Assembly: GCF_003589595.1 (NCBI RefSeq)
Contig: NW_020653993.1
Span: forward strand, 6,479,528 to 6,543,527
Length of the DNA stretch: 64,000 nt
Reading direction: 5' to 3'
DNA from: Hyposmocoma kahamanoa
Taxonomy: Eukaryota; Arthropoda; Insecta; Lepidoptera; Cosmopterigidae
Shown here: one piece after another, positions 1-10,800 of the stretch
How the letters are laid out: the number at the start of each line of letters is the position of its first letter
How positions within the stretch are numbered: position 1 is the first letter of the stretch
Translations under genes and position numbers: made by a program
The notes under the pieces: model-generated
What the model was told of the DNA's origin: nothing
Databases searched by the model: none
Seen by the model: the letters and a program-made list of their open reading frames with translations, nothing else

Positions 1-185
1 CATTCAATGTTGGACTGAATATCCTTAAATTGAGCCAAAAGTGCATCAGTTTTGTGCGAATTTGAAGCTCAGTCGCTTGCACTGACGGTAACGAATCTAA
101 TTGTCTACATAAGTGACGAAGTTCGTTAAACGGCCCTTGATTACGCCGCGTTTCTTAACAAGATCTTTTATTTCCACCGATGAAA
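1..185 (-). pseudogene. BEL/Pao-like gag fragment
   Basis: Read on the minus strand this gives IKDLVKKRGVIKGRLTNF, then after a frame change LPSVQATELQIRTKL and KDIQSNIE. This resembles the N-terminal Gag region of insect BEL/Pao LTR retrotransposon polyproteins. At least one frameshift or stop breaks the frame, and the fragment runs off the window start. It is a dead remnant. The family assignment is from memory of the motif only. Confidence 0.5.
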
Positions 186-2037
186 CTCCTCTTTTTGAAG
201 TCGGTTAAAATTCGTATTAAAATTATTGCTGTAAAATTGTAAATATGTAGATAGAATTGATTGCTTTGTATAGCTGAATAATAATAAATAGCTAAATCAC
301 AAGCTTGTATAAGTTGTGAATAACAATAAAACTACAATCTATTGATTTATTTGTAAGTCACTGCTAAAATCACAAATTTTCAAGTCATAAACGTATAAAA
401 TATTTAAAATCAAGAATGAGTAGGTAGATAGAACTCGGTTAACAACCGTTGCGTTGCTACCGGGCCGGCAGCTCGATCGCGAGAACAGAGGCACTGGAAT
501 GTGCACGAAACTACCTCCTCAATGCGAATTATGTTTTTACGTTATTTTATTACTTTATACTAGTTAATTGCAAATCAAGTTGAATACCAATAATGATTCG
601 AAATTATTTAGACGAATAATTTACACTAATGAACTTCCTAAATGAATTAATTGACTAGTTGGGCGTAAAATGGTTGGAAATATAATTTTATTCTGTGTAT
701 TTTATATTTACGAGAGGTGATTCTAAACGTGAAATATTGGAACAGACTCACTTTTAATTGCTCGATCCAGTTTTATGTTACAATGCAATCCGATTATGGG
801 CTTCTTTATCTATTATTGCACATCACTCGATTCATAGATAAATGAACTTGCATATAATTAATTCCTGTTTTGGATTCTGGTATAAATTGTCTCATATAAT
901 GCCTTATATATAATCCTTGTATGTGTATAATTCTTGTATATATTTCTTGTATATTAATTCTTGTATAATAATTATTGTACATGTATAATTCTTGAATATT
1001 TTTCTTGTAGATTAGTTCTTGTATAATTCTTGGGATAATAAGGCTGATTCTTCACTTCTTCGGTTCTTTCCTGAAAGACGCGATCTGTATTCCCGTTAGG
1101 GGCTAGTTTCCTTGTATATTTAACTCGAAGGACCATGAATACTTTGGCGTTATGAACTTGGGTGATGGATGAAAATGAAGAACGTAATACGATATTTGAC
1201 TAAAATTTAATTATTTAACATATTACAATAAAATATCGGCGATCGTTGAAGTGAATTTCAAATTTTTAATAAAAACTGTGGTGGGGCGCTCATTGGACGC
1301 CCGTCCTCCGCGGCGGCGATGCCTTACTCTTCGGTGGCCTGGTGACGTTGATGCTGGGTTCTCGACACCCATAGTAGATACTTGTATCGAAATATTTTTT
1401 CCTTCCGTGTAGATGTATGAGTGCGTGCGTGCGTGTGCATGCGCGTGTGTGTGTTAATACCTACAGAGTAGCAAGTTTTTCAACACCATTATAATATACA
1501 CTTTGAAGCCACTGAGAGACTTTGAATCTACATTCATAGCTTAGCTTCGCTCGCGGTGAGGCCTGCGCTTTAGCTTACATAACCGCGGTAAGTTTTCATA
1601 CATCTATTCACGCCGTGAACTGAGCTAACCGAGCTAAGGCCGCATAGTTAGTTGCATACAGCTACGTGAGCTAAGCTAACTAAGCTTAGCTTTGCTCGCG
1701 GTGTGGATTGCGCTTTACAAAATGGACATAAAAATTATGCTATGATTACAAGTCGCTTCTATTGCTATTCGCGGCAATGTAAATTGAGGCTTTGTCCATA
1801 GAAAGAGTATGGTCAGTATAGAAGCGCTCTAACAAACTTTATTGCGGAAAGATGTGAATATCATCCTTGTACGTTACTTGGAAAGCGACAAAGAAGAAGT
1901 TAGTTTTACAAAGCGTGAATAAACAAACGAGTCCGTTATTGTACATATCTATATAACATTTCTGTGCAAAATGAAAACTTCCAACTTAGCTAGGGGAGTT
2001 ACAGGTAAATAAATTTTGTTTCTATTGTAAAATTATG
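186..2037. other. AT-rich intergenic sequence with simple repeats
   Basis: I see no gene here. Roughly 890-1035 is a degenerate tandem repeat of TTCTTGTATA-type units. About 1290-1370 is a GC-richer island with no coherent ORF. About 1541-1725 contains two direct copies of a GCTTAGCTT(C/T)GCTCGCGGTG motif about 140 bp apart, which looks like MITE debris. Confidence 0.5.
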
Positions 2038-2330
2038 AAAAAGTTCGTCCAGGGAAATACTGCCATCTTATTCCATCCATCTTATCCATTTCTGCCGCCA
2101 AGCAGTAATGTGAGCATTACTGTGTTCCGGTTTTGAATGGCAAGGGTGCTGGTGAAATTACAGGCACATGGGACTTGTTAATTGATGTCTCAGGGTGACA
2201 GGCGTAGTGGCAGTGCCTCACAGATCTTTGCGATTTAAAGCTCGAGGGTCACTGCCACTGTTATGGACAGGCGTGTAGCTTACCACCAGGCACATTACGT
2301 CTCACACGGTAATTTAAAACAAAAACCATC
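2038..2330 (+). repeat. Dispersed repeat family C copy
   Basis: This is one of about eleven copies of a roughly 290 bp element. It starts near GTTCGTCCAGGGAA, passes through TGCCGCCAAGCAGTAATG and GACAGGCGTGTAGCTTACCA, and in fuller copies ends in an A-rich tail. I see no coding capacity. It may be a SINE or the 3' end of a LINE. Other copies lie near 10.2, 36.1, 37.3, 42.1, 45.8, 46.6, 49.7, 55.2, 58.4 and 63.0 kb. Confidence 0.7.
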
Positions 2331-2784
2331 GGGCCAGCCTATCAGACTAACTCCAACCGGAGAGAGCTTAGAGAAGATACGTGCCTAAATGTGGAAACTT
2401 ATTATTATGGATTGATGATAATGATATAATTTAATGGAACGTTATAATATAAAGGTACCGAACGTGTAGCGAAATTTTAAAGTGCATTCCTAAAATTAAA
2501 AGATGTTTTCATTGAGATTATTTCATTGAGTATTACATAAAACATTTGAACTCACATGTTATTTCGAGTGCTAGCTCAATAATTTGTTACTTAATTTTAT
2601 TTTGTGTCGTTTCTCATAAAAAAATATTTTCATGAGATCGATAAGCTAAATCAATTTTTCGACAAAACATTTTCGATTATAAAAATGCTGCGATCTCTGC
2701 TGTGATTTACTTTGTGAACGACATGTTTATTTAAACTTCAGCTTCTAAACTACAGTGAACATTGGATTATTAGTCTTGTGAAAA

Positions 2785-3260
2785 ATGTGCAACGGGAAAT
2801 TATTAGGCCAGTTGTTCGTCCTGTTTTTGAGCGCACAAACTACTTATACAAAGATAAATGATAAGAAATTGCTTCGCGTCTTTGGAGGACAAAGTAGTTC
2901 TTACAGTGAATACCCATACGTAGCAAAACTGGAGATTCTAGCCATTGTTGGAATTATACTATTCGAATACCCCAATGTACGTGTTCTATATTGACACCAA
3001 CCTGGACTTTAACAGCATCTCACTGCTTTGAAAATTTGGACGGTTTCCCATTTGGTCTTAGCTACATGATATGGTACGACGAGATAAAGAAAGAAAAATC
3101 TAGTAAAGTGCATAAGTTTATACTTCATCCATCTTTCAAATTATTGGGTGATAAAGAGAATGTTTATAGAACAGAAAATGATATAGCACTGTTGAAGACA
3201 GACCCAGTAACATTGCCTAAATATGACAGGGTCAGTTCTGTAGATTATATGAGCCTTGTG
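2785..3260 (+). pseudogene. Trypsin-like serine protease, truncated and frameshifted
   Basis: The start encodes a signal peptide (hydrophobic core LLGQLFVLFLSA), a short propeptide and an activation site read as LLR then VFGG. About 50 residues in, the frame shifts by one near 2940. The next frame continues with a CTCSIL region, TLTASHCF (the catalytic His box) and NDIALLKT (the catalytic Asp box), ending near DYMSLVGFTAV. The third catalytic box around Ser is absent: sequence after about 3260 is unrelated GC-rich DNA. With a frameshift and a missing C-terminal half, this is a partial S1-family (chymotrypsin fold) pseudogene, unless an unseen exon supplies the rest and the shift is an assembly error. 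It is unrelated in sequence to the Cys-rich genes that follow. Confidence 0.75.
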
Positions 3261-4335
3261 GGCTTTACAGCAGTTGCGCGCTTGGCGGCCGTCGTCGTCC
3301 GCGCACTTTGGCGGTCGGTTTAGGCGCAATGTGGTGCAGGCGCACGCGGGATGAGTTCTCTATTAACCGCGAGACTTGCGATTAACTCCCACTAACTACC
3401 AAGTATTTCTGAGAGACATAGGAAAATAGATATAATAGATAAAACTTATAGCAAAACCAAAGAAATATGTCTACATCAAAAACTCAGTAATTACTCCCTA
3501 TGCGACACGTTATTTGTTATAACTCAATCAAATAATTCCACAGCTTTATACCCAAGAAAATGTGTTAAAAGAATTAACCGGTAAAATTCATAATGTTAAA
3601 GAATTAAGGAAACCGTACCACATTTGCTAACACAAACTAAGTATCCATTGAGTCATTCGATTGGTGAAGTATCAGAATTATTATCATTAACTAGCTTAGC
3701 ATCATATTATATGAACGATAAACTTATATTTTCGATCATAGTCATTAAATCAGATTCATTTTGCGTGCAATAACCGGGAACGTAATTAAAGTTTTTAGAC
3801 AAAATATGGAAATCCACAGTGCAGCTTAGATGTCAATTATGTGTCCCTATTCGGCTTATGTCATTATTTCTGTATTCATATTAAGGTGTATCTGTGTGTA
3901 AAATATACAGCCTGTCAGCCATAATATCGCATCATTTCTTCAAATTGGATTTATAATTGTAATAATTTTATGTTTCTGAAAGTCGATTAGTTTACTGCGT
4001 GAATTAGACTATCTTGTACGTCGATACCCTAAGATACTAGACTTCCTAGCCGACCTTTTGGTTCTGAGAGCATTCTTACGCATTCAATAGAAAAATGTAT
4101 AACAATTCGAATGGAATTTTGTATTTACGTAATGTAATTAAAGGTCAAATGAGCTTAAAAACTTTCTTAAAACATCATTCACTAATGATGCAATGAGGAA
4201 GTCATATCAAAAGTAACTTTACAGTCTGTGAGGTTAAAAGTTAAGTTCGTTTAAAACCTTTCTTCACACTGATCTACTTAGAACCATACAGACGGGGATC
4301 AGGTATCTTACGACTTGCACCTTTCCTCATCATAA
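3261..4335. other. Gene-free AT-rich stretch
   Basis: The first 100 bases are GC-rich (GGCGGCCGTCGTCGTCCGCG) and probably mark an insertion that truncated the protease. The rest is AT-rich, with no ORF or repeat that I recognise. Confidence 0.5.
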
Positions 4336-4493
4336 AGCTTTCTACACACCGAGCCCGCCAACCTGGCAACACAGCCCGGGTTGGTATCGGCGGCCTTGTT
4401 TCTAGAATCGTGTCATAGGATTAGATTAGAAATAAGGCCGCCGACACCAACCCTGTGTCGCCGGGTCGGCGGGCTCGGTGTGTAAATAGCTTA
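4336..4493. mobile_element. Foldback MITE with long terminal inverted repeats
   Basis: The left arm contains CACACCGAGCCCGCC and TTGGTATCGGCGGCCTTGTT. The right arm is the near-perfect reverse complement, with AAGGCCGCCGACACCAA and GGCGGGCTCGGTGTG. The arms are about 60 bp with a spacer of about 30 bp, and there is no coding capacity. The GC-rich arms stand out from the AT-rich flanks. Confidence 0.8.
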
Positions 4494-4831
4494 AGAATGA
4501 ATAAAAAGGTACATTATAAACCAATACTGCCAACGTAATCCATTGTGTATTAAATTAAAAGAACAGATAAAGCTATTACTAGAAATCATTAGCACTCTGT
4601 TATTACCAATATGTTTGACACAAACCTCTTAAAAAAATATGGGTTTATAATGATCGCTTCGCTTGTTAGGCTGAGTAAAGCACACAATACACAGGGAAAC
4701 GCCACTGCTGTTAAGATTTAATATTCACCTCCTTAGACGTCTTCTATGGGAAATTCATACAATCGTCCGTGCATCGAAAAGTTTGAGGTATTCAAAATAG
4801 TAAACAACAATCAAAATACAATCAATTTAAT

Positions 4832-5200
4832 TTACTCGAATTCTGCCGCGCACAAATAAATACATAATTTTACCGCCCTGCTTACCATTGGTTTGGGGCA
4901 TTGTCTTTGTTGACAGACACTGGTGTAGGCATATTTGCAGGATGCTTTACATTGGTTACTTTTAAGCTTTGCAGTATAAGTATCCCAACAAGTATAACCC
5001 CTTAACACAGCCTCTGCATCACCTTTTCCCCGGTTAAGGTAATTAGGATATGAATTGTAAAAAGTGTAGTCTTCGAATGCTCGAAAAGAACTACTGCTAG
5101 GCGAAACTGTAGCAGTAGGGCCTATTGGTTCATAAATTGCGACCTCAGAAATATTGTAAGGTGATATGTAACCGGTTTTTACCTCTTCAGCGGCTGGTTG
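4832..5200 (-). CDS. Gene A, main exon: compact twin-CX3C secreted protein
   Basis: This is the third and last exon of gene A, entered at TTACAG with phase 0 and ending in TAA. It encodes 122 residues. An N-terminal half rich in Ser, Tyr and acidic residues (QPAAEEVKTGYIS, TVSPSSSS) is followed by a seven-cysteine domain: C-W-D-x10-C-x3-C-x3-Y-x3-C-x4-C-P-x10-C-x3-C, including CKASC, VCQQRQCP and CIYLC. The predicted full protein is 169 residues: 15 (signal exon) plus 32 plus 122. The same spacing recurs exactly in gene E. There are no transmembrane segments after the signal peptide and no enzyme motif. I do not recognise the family. A secreted disulphide-stabilised peptide is the safest reading. 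A LINE fragment lies a few tens of bases upstream of the splice acceptor. Confidence 0.8.
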   Translation of the reverse strand, partial: QPAAEEVKTGYISPYNISEVAIYEPIGPTATVSPSSSSFRAFEDYTFYNSYPNYLNRGKGDAEAVLRGYTCWDTYTAKLKSNQCKASCKYAYTSVCQQRQCPKPMVSRAVKLCIYLCAAEFE

Positions 5201-5234
5201 CTGTAATGAAATATAGTGATATAATAATGATACC

Positions 5235-5991
5235 ACGCAATACGGGCAAGACGGGGCATATTCGCACGAACTGTATAGTAGGCATCATCGGCACTGTCAT
5301 CCGCATAGCAATGAATGTTACTAGTTACTAACATATCATTGAGATGCAAGATGAACAGGGTTGGTGATAGCACAGATCCTTGCGGAAAACCGGAGTTAAT
5401 GAGCATGGTGTCCGAGCATAATCCGTCCACAAAACTTTAATGCTCCTGTCAGACAAGAAGCTTTCGATCCAAGTGCATAGCCCTTCATGAAGTTCGTAAG
5501 ATGGTATCTTCGATAGAGGTACCTTGTGCCAGCTCCGATGAAAAGCTTTAGCGATATCTAAGCCCACGGCCATTGCTTCGCCCTTGCTCTCAACGGCAGC
5601 TGCCCATTGGTGCGTGAGATACACAAGAAGATCACCAGTACCACTACCACGGCGAAAGCCGTACTGGCGGTCGTTAATGAATAAGGTTAATCTAAGAGCT
5701 GGTCGTTTACCACGCGCTCCATCACCTCGGAGAGCAAAGAGGTTATCGCTATAGGCCGATAGTTGGACGGGTCTGTGTTGACATTATCTTTATGGTATGG
5801 TGTGAACACTGGCTATATTTACCTAAGTGGTACGAAAACGAGAACAGACGCTCTAAGACCGGAGCTAACTTGATAGCGCACTTCCTGAGCACAATAGCAG
5901 GTACGCCATGCCAAATTTGTGTTTCTGTTACATATTCTACAATAAACCCTGTAAATTCACTGCAATTTAACCTATTCACTGAATAGATCAT
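5235..5991 (-). pseudogene. Non-LTR retrotransposon reverse transcriptase fragment
   Basis: On the minus strand, broken frames give the RT thumb/palm series: GLDIAKAFHRSWHK (motif A region), GFPQGSVLSPTLF, LHLNDML and CYADDS (the YADD catalytic box). Upstream there is FIVEYVTETQIWHGVP. Several frameshifts are needed, so it is dead. It sits in the same orientation as gene A, inside its second intron, and stops about 40 bp before the splice acceptor of the main exon. Confidence 0.8.
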
Positions 5992-6236
5992 CTTATTTCA
6001 TAATTGGACTTTTCAACTTACATTGTGCTATTGTAATTTTTTTTGCTACACTTATTTGTACGACAACCAATTGCCGCAGAATTTTATTACACTTTGCATA
6101 AATACTTTGTTCTGATTGAATGACAACTCACGTCGAGTGGTAAGTTTTACAAAAACTTACTATAAATAATATGTTTGGATTAAAAAAAAAAATTATGATG
6201 TTATGTTAATTAATCCATATAAATCGTGCCACTCAC

Positions 6237-6332
6237 CGTATCGGGTTCATCATTTATGCGTACCACTTTCAAATAATTGCGGATATCTACATTTGGATCA
6301 TATTGATAAAGATGTCCTTTTGTGATATCCAG
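6237..6332 (-). CDS. Gene A, middle exon (32 codons)
   Basis: The exon is bounded by the acceptor TATATTTCCAG and the donor GTGAGT, is open in phase 0 and is exactly 96 nt. It encodes LDITKGHLYQYDPN followed by VDIRNYLKVVRINDEPDT. Joined to exon 1 (ending ICINS) it would start the mature protein just after the signal peptide. The DPN in its middle matches the last three residues of the 8-codon microexons of genes B, C and D. In those genes the following GTAAGT is a splice donor, whereas here the same place reads GTAGAT and the exon continues. No transcript evidence; predicted from splice sites and frame. Confidence 0.68.
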
Positions 6333-6481
6333 CTGGAAATATACATTTATTACCTATCATGCTTGTATAGTCGGTCATCTCATATATGTAGCAGTCGCCA
6401 GACGTGCTAATGTCAAATCCTTTTTCAACATTCAAACACGTCTTGGGGCAAGTAAAGAAAATACGGAACAGTGTAGAGATA

Positions 6482-6521
6482 CGCGTAGCAAATCGATATG
6501 TTTATATCGATTTGCTACGCG
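6482..6521. repeat. Perfect 18 bp hairpin
   Basis: CGCGTAGCAAATCGATAT is followed by the 4-base loop GTTT and then the exact reverse complement ATATCGATTTGCTACGCG. It lies in the first intron of gene A. It may be the centre of a small foldback element; no flanking duplication was identified. Confidence 0.75.
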
Positions 6522-7823
6522 ATGTTCCCCAACCACTATCTATACAGCTGGTAATTTACCAAACAGTGACTCATTCAATTCTGCCTTAAACCATCTGCAC
6601 CATCATAGCACCATACCACACCCCGGACACTCCATACGAAGGTAGAAAGTTAGTTACCTGCTACTACCACATATAGGAGGCGCTATCTGCACACGCGCAA
6701 ATGTGTGCGTGAAGTGGTAGGTTACTCATCACTATCTCGTACTATCGTTACGTGGTCTGAGCGCCAACATAGCCAAAACTGTTATCTATAGTTCTATTAA
6801 TATAATCGTAATAATTACACATGTTCATTAGGTATGTATATCGACATAATATTATATTTTTCTTTATTTCATCTAGAATAATATTGAAGATTTAATTAAA
6901 AAACATATTAAAAACATTTAAAATGTTATATTTTGGATAGATACTTTTAAAAAAGGTAACCAAGTTATTTGAAATTGCGTGTCTAAGTTTATCATTACCT
7001 AGTTAATAATTAGGTATATTCACTACGTAAAATTTTTAGGCAATACAAATTGAAAATTCGAGAAGCCTTGTCTACTAGCTCACGAAGATATGGCGTCTCA
7101 TTATATTGATAGAATAAATCTGTATTATGTATTACTCTACACTAAATAAATGAAGAAAACAATAACTGAATGTCTGACATGACTGAAATAACTGAATCTC
7201 AGACAAGTTTTTTTGCTTGGTTTTTTTTTTCACCTTTCTGAAAACGAAAGAAACTCCTCTCTTTATCCCTTTTAGTTGATGATGAATAGCCGTACACAGC
7301 ACAATTAACAACCATTATAAATAGTAACGTAAAATGACATGAAAACTATATTCAAATAACCAACCGTTAAAATAATAACCGTTTAGCGCGAAAGCGGCTC
7401 GCCGACAGCCTTATTGCCGTTCAGTCAATGTGACCGTCAATGTGCAGGGTGTGGTGCGGTATCTAAAGCTAGGGAGGGGCGGAGAGTGTTCGATCTCGTT
7501 ACTTTTTTGTTCTCTGACCATACTTTCACTGCACCATCGAAAGGAGCCTCCCCGCACGACCTACCATTCCTTTCTTGTCTGGGGCACCATGGGCAACAAT
7601 CGGTAAGTGCTTTACACCGATTGCTAAATCTTTTCACCGCAATGATAACCATTATAATGTATGCCATCGATACGACAAGAAGAAGAACCTGCATCATGGT
7701 GCAATATGCTTCGCGTAAGCTTCTGCTTGTTACGTGCCAAGGGATGAAATTTTCTTTTTATACTATGAAAATAAGTAGGCAGCAAACTTCGTTTTCGACA
7801 TTGGCATTCTTCATTCTTCATTG

Positions 7824-8048
7824 TCTGCCTCTGTGGCCGAGCGGTTACCATGCCGAACTGCCACGCAGAGGTCCCAGGTTCGATTCGGTTCGGTCCCGGG
7901 CCGAGAGAAATATTTGTATGGCCTACATTTATTTCTCTCGTGAGTTTGGGTGTAATTTGTGGTTGTCTATGTGTGTGTCCATGGCACCCGCGACACAGGG
8001 TTTTCCTAGTGCGGGGCTATGTTGAGTGCGTGCGTTATTATTATTATT
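7824..8048 (+). mobile_element. tRNA-derived SINE, family A
   Basis: The head is tRNA-like, with an A box (TGGCCGAGCGG) and a B box (GGTTCGATTC). A conserved tRNA-unrelated body follows (ATTTCTCTCGTGAGTTTGGG, GACACAGGGTTTTCCTAGTG). It ends in a TTA microsatellite tail. It lies in the first intron of gene A. Other copies are near 18.8/20.9 (split), 28.8, 32.2 and 45.4 kb. Confidence 0.85.
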
Positions 8049-8572
8049 CTACAACTATACTTCGTTTCAATACCAATTTCAACAAAATGTAAACAAATAA
8101 GTCACTGTCACCCGACCATAGATGGTTTAGTGATGGTCAATTGTAATACATAACCTATATAAGCATATTTAAAATTTCCGAAATCCTAATTTTAAGTCCT
8201 CCTCCAAATCCTTACACTTAGATATTGAATAGATTTCAATTGCGATTGAAATATTCGATTTACTAACCGATTATAAAAAAATTTAATTGAATGAACCGAA
8301 CAGCACTATACAACCATAAACAAGTTATAGACGTATAGATAAAAAATAACCTCACTTTTGGACTACCATTTTTCAAATCTAATTTTACGATGCTATTCAA
8401 ATAAATATTGTTGGAAAAAGTGATTAGATATCAAGTCAAAATCTTCGAAATATACGTGAAAGTGTTACTTATTCGACTTATTGAGTGATTGCTTTAGAAT
8501 ATAAATTAGAAAAACTATTACCTATGTCAAAAGTGGAAATCACAAAACACAACACAAAGCAATCAAACTTAC

Positions 8573-8617
8573 CGAATTGATACAAATAATGAAAACAAAA
8601 AAAGCATTTAAGAACAT
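8573..8617 (-). CDS. Gene A, exon 1: signal peptide
   Basis: The ATG is at 8617. Fifteen codons, MFLNAFFVFIICINS, form a compact hydrophobic signal peptide, and the exon ends at a consensus GTAAGT donor in phase 0. It contains essentially only the secretion signal, the same plan as exon 1 of genes B to F. Cleavage probably falls at or next to the exon junction. Confidence 0.68.
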
Positions 8618-10184
8618 GCCAAGTAATACTAGTAAAAAGACAAACGAATTAATACGTGTGTTCCTTTTGAGTGCAGATAAGTTCAATTAACTAGAAACCT
8701 TGTCAAAATAAAGAAAATATTTGTTTGATAAGGCATTAATGTAATTAGTGTCAGCTCAAATAATGCCATGCTTACAATAATTAGTCCATGTATTTAATTA
8801 CAACTAGGTACATGTAAATATTTTTCCATGGTCATGATTTTCAGAGTACTTATTACAAATTCTAATGAAGGAATGAATTGGTTTTGTACACAATACACAC
8901 ATTATGACATACTTAATGCTTTGTTTGCGTAGGATAAAATTATAATTTTTAAATTTTATATAACCGTTGCAGCAATAACAAAAGAAGTTAACTCCGTTTA
9001 AACAAAAGAAGTCAACTCCGTTTAAACAAAAGGAGTATCTCCCCCATACCTTGTATATCATCTTCTGCAGGTTTTCTTGATGTTTTCAGAATCATCTGCG
9101 ACGTGTAGGTTACTTCAAATCTTCATATCATCAGCCTATCGCAGTGGTGCTGTACTGCCTTTTCCAATGTGTGCCCGTTTTCGCCCGGTCCTCACCTTCT
9201 CCACGTATTACCTTATTGTACGTAACGATTCGATTATACAAGTCAGGCAATACCCGTGCCCGCCGGAGTATATACAGTGCTTTTCTCAAACAATACGAGG
9301 AAATAACAAAAGACTAACGAATATAGGAGAATGTATAATAGAAAAAGTTTTAAATAATTCTATGACAAATTTTGCTTGTTGTTTTAAATTAGGCGGAGTA
9401 CAGTCCGTTATTATATTTTCGCTCTTCCCTTTGCATAATATCCTTATTGTTGAGAAAGTAAAGGTAGAATTTAATGATAAAAATGTGATCTGAATAAAGT
9501 TTCACAAAAACAGCTTCACTTTTTGTAGTATAAAAGTAGTTCTATCGCAATAAATAATAGTTATTTGTTATCCAAGGCTGCCAATTTGTTGTTTGACGCG
9601 AGTGAAGTGTGAGTATTGAAACCTGAGAAAGCTAGTTTCAAGGCACGAGACGCAATACAACTTTGCTGCCGAGCGAAACGCACAACTTTTCACCTCCCTA
9701 TAGCGAGGAAAATGGTAGATGAAAGAAAAACAGTTGAACTATAACAAATCACTTTTCATTCGTACAACAAAAAAATTAGTTATCGTTGTCGAGTTAATGC
9801 CAACAATAATAAGAATAAAATATACCGTCAGATTTATGTTACATAAATAATGTACAACAAATCGCATAGTTGAACTTGTCACTATGTTTTTTTTTATCGA
9901 AAGAAAAAGTTAGGTGCATCACAGTATGAACGTCAAGTCCGAATTTCAAAAACCTTTTCCACGCTAGCGTGGAAAAAAGCCATTTACGCGCAGATTTCTA
10001 ATGAGAAAGAAAGCCTTTCCGAGCTAGTGAGGTCAAAAAATAATTTTATCGTGAAAAATTTTACAAAGGTCAACGATCATTTTCTAATGAAAACATACAA
10101 TATCCATATTCCTTATTTACGCCTTTTCAGAGGTGCAAGAAAAATAAACACTGATACTTAAAACTTCTTTCTTTTATATCTACT
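8618..10184. other. Upstream region of gene A, no gene seen
   Basis: AT-rich. At 8977-9035 there is a short tandem repeat of about 2.4 copies with a 24 bp period (ACAAAAGAAGTTAACTCCGT core). An ORF near 9077-9493 has no recognisable protein signature and I do not call it. A TATA box for gene A could not be identified with confidence. Confidence 0.45.
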
Positions 10185-10800
10185 GACGGGAGGAAGTCGT
10201 GCACTTGGTGGTAAGCAACATGCAGTTGTAGTGCCACTAAAAACTTTAAATAGCAAATATCTGAGGCGACTGCCACTACGCCCGTCACCCTGAGATCGAC
10301 GCCTCCTACGTAAAGTAGCATATGTCGAAATTGCCAAGTTTACAGGGGAGCGTTTTAAAGTTTTGAATTCACTGACATGAGCTTAACACGTGACTTTAGC
10401 ATTTGTCAGTTTTATTCAACAAAGCTCGTTAGTCACGTATAGTGATCATCTAACAGATCATCATAGATCATCTAATATATCTAGGATTTTATAATGCCCT
10501 ATCTGAAAACGAGCTTTGCCGAATAAAACTAAGGAATGCTTGTCAAGTGTTATGATGATTTCAGTGAATTCAGAACATTCAAACGCTCCCCTGTAAACTT
10601 GACAGTTTTGACATAAGATACTTTACGTAGGAGAAGTCGAGATATGACTTGACAAGTCCCATGTGCCTGTAATTTTACCAGCACACAAAACCGGGACGCT
10701 GTAATGCTCACATTACTGCTCGGCGGTAGAAATAGGTAAGGTGGCAGTACTTCTTTGGAATAACTTTTTCGCGAGGAGCTCTGTTACTGCTACTTAAAAA
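10185..10800 (-). mobile_element. Family C repeat split by a nested MITE
   Basis: Family C sequence on the minus strand (about 10190-10290 and 10640-10800) is interrupted by an inverted-repeat element at about 10302-10632. The element arms read CTCCTACGTAAAGTA and AGTTTACAGGGGAGCGTTT on the left, and AAACGCTCCCCTGTAAACTT and TACTTTACGTAGGAG on the right. The MITE is therefore younger than the repeat it sits in. Confidence 0.75.

Noticed and set aside
7840..7895. Possible genuine tRNA gene
   Set aside because: The A and B boxes are present, but a conserved non-tRNA body and TTA tail follow and the same unit occurs at least five times. It is a SINE head, not a tRNA.
7414..8025. 203-codon plus ORF near 7.4-8.0 kb
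   Set aside because: Its second half is SINE sequence and its first half has no domain; the composite is fortuitous.
9077..9493. 138-codon plus ORF
   Set aside because: No recognisable domain, no signal peptide with donor, no relation to the cluster; the length is possible by chance in this amount of DNA.
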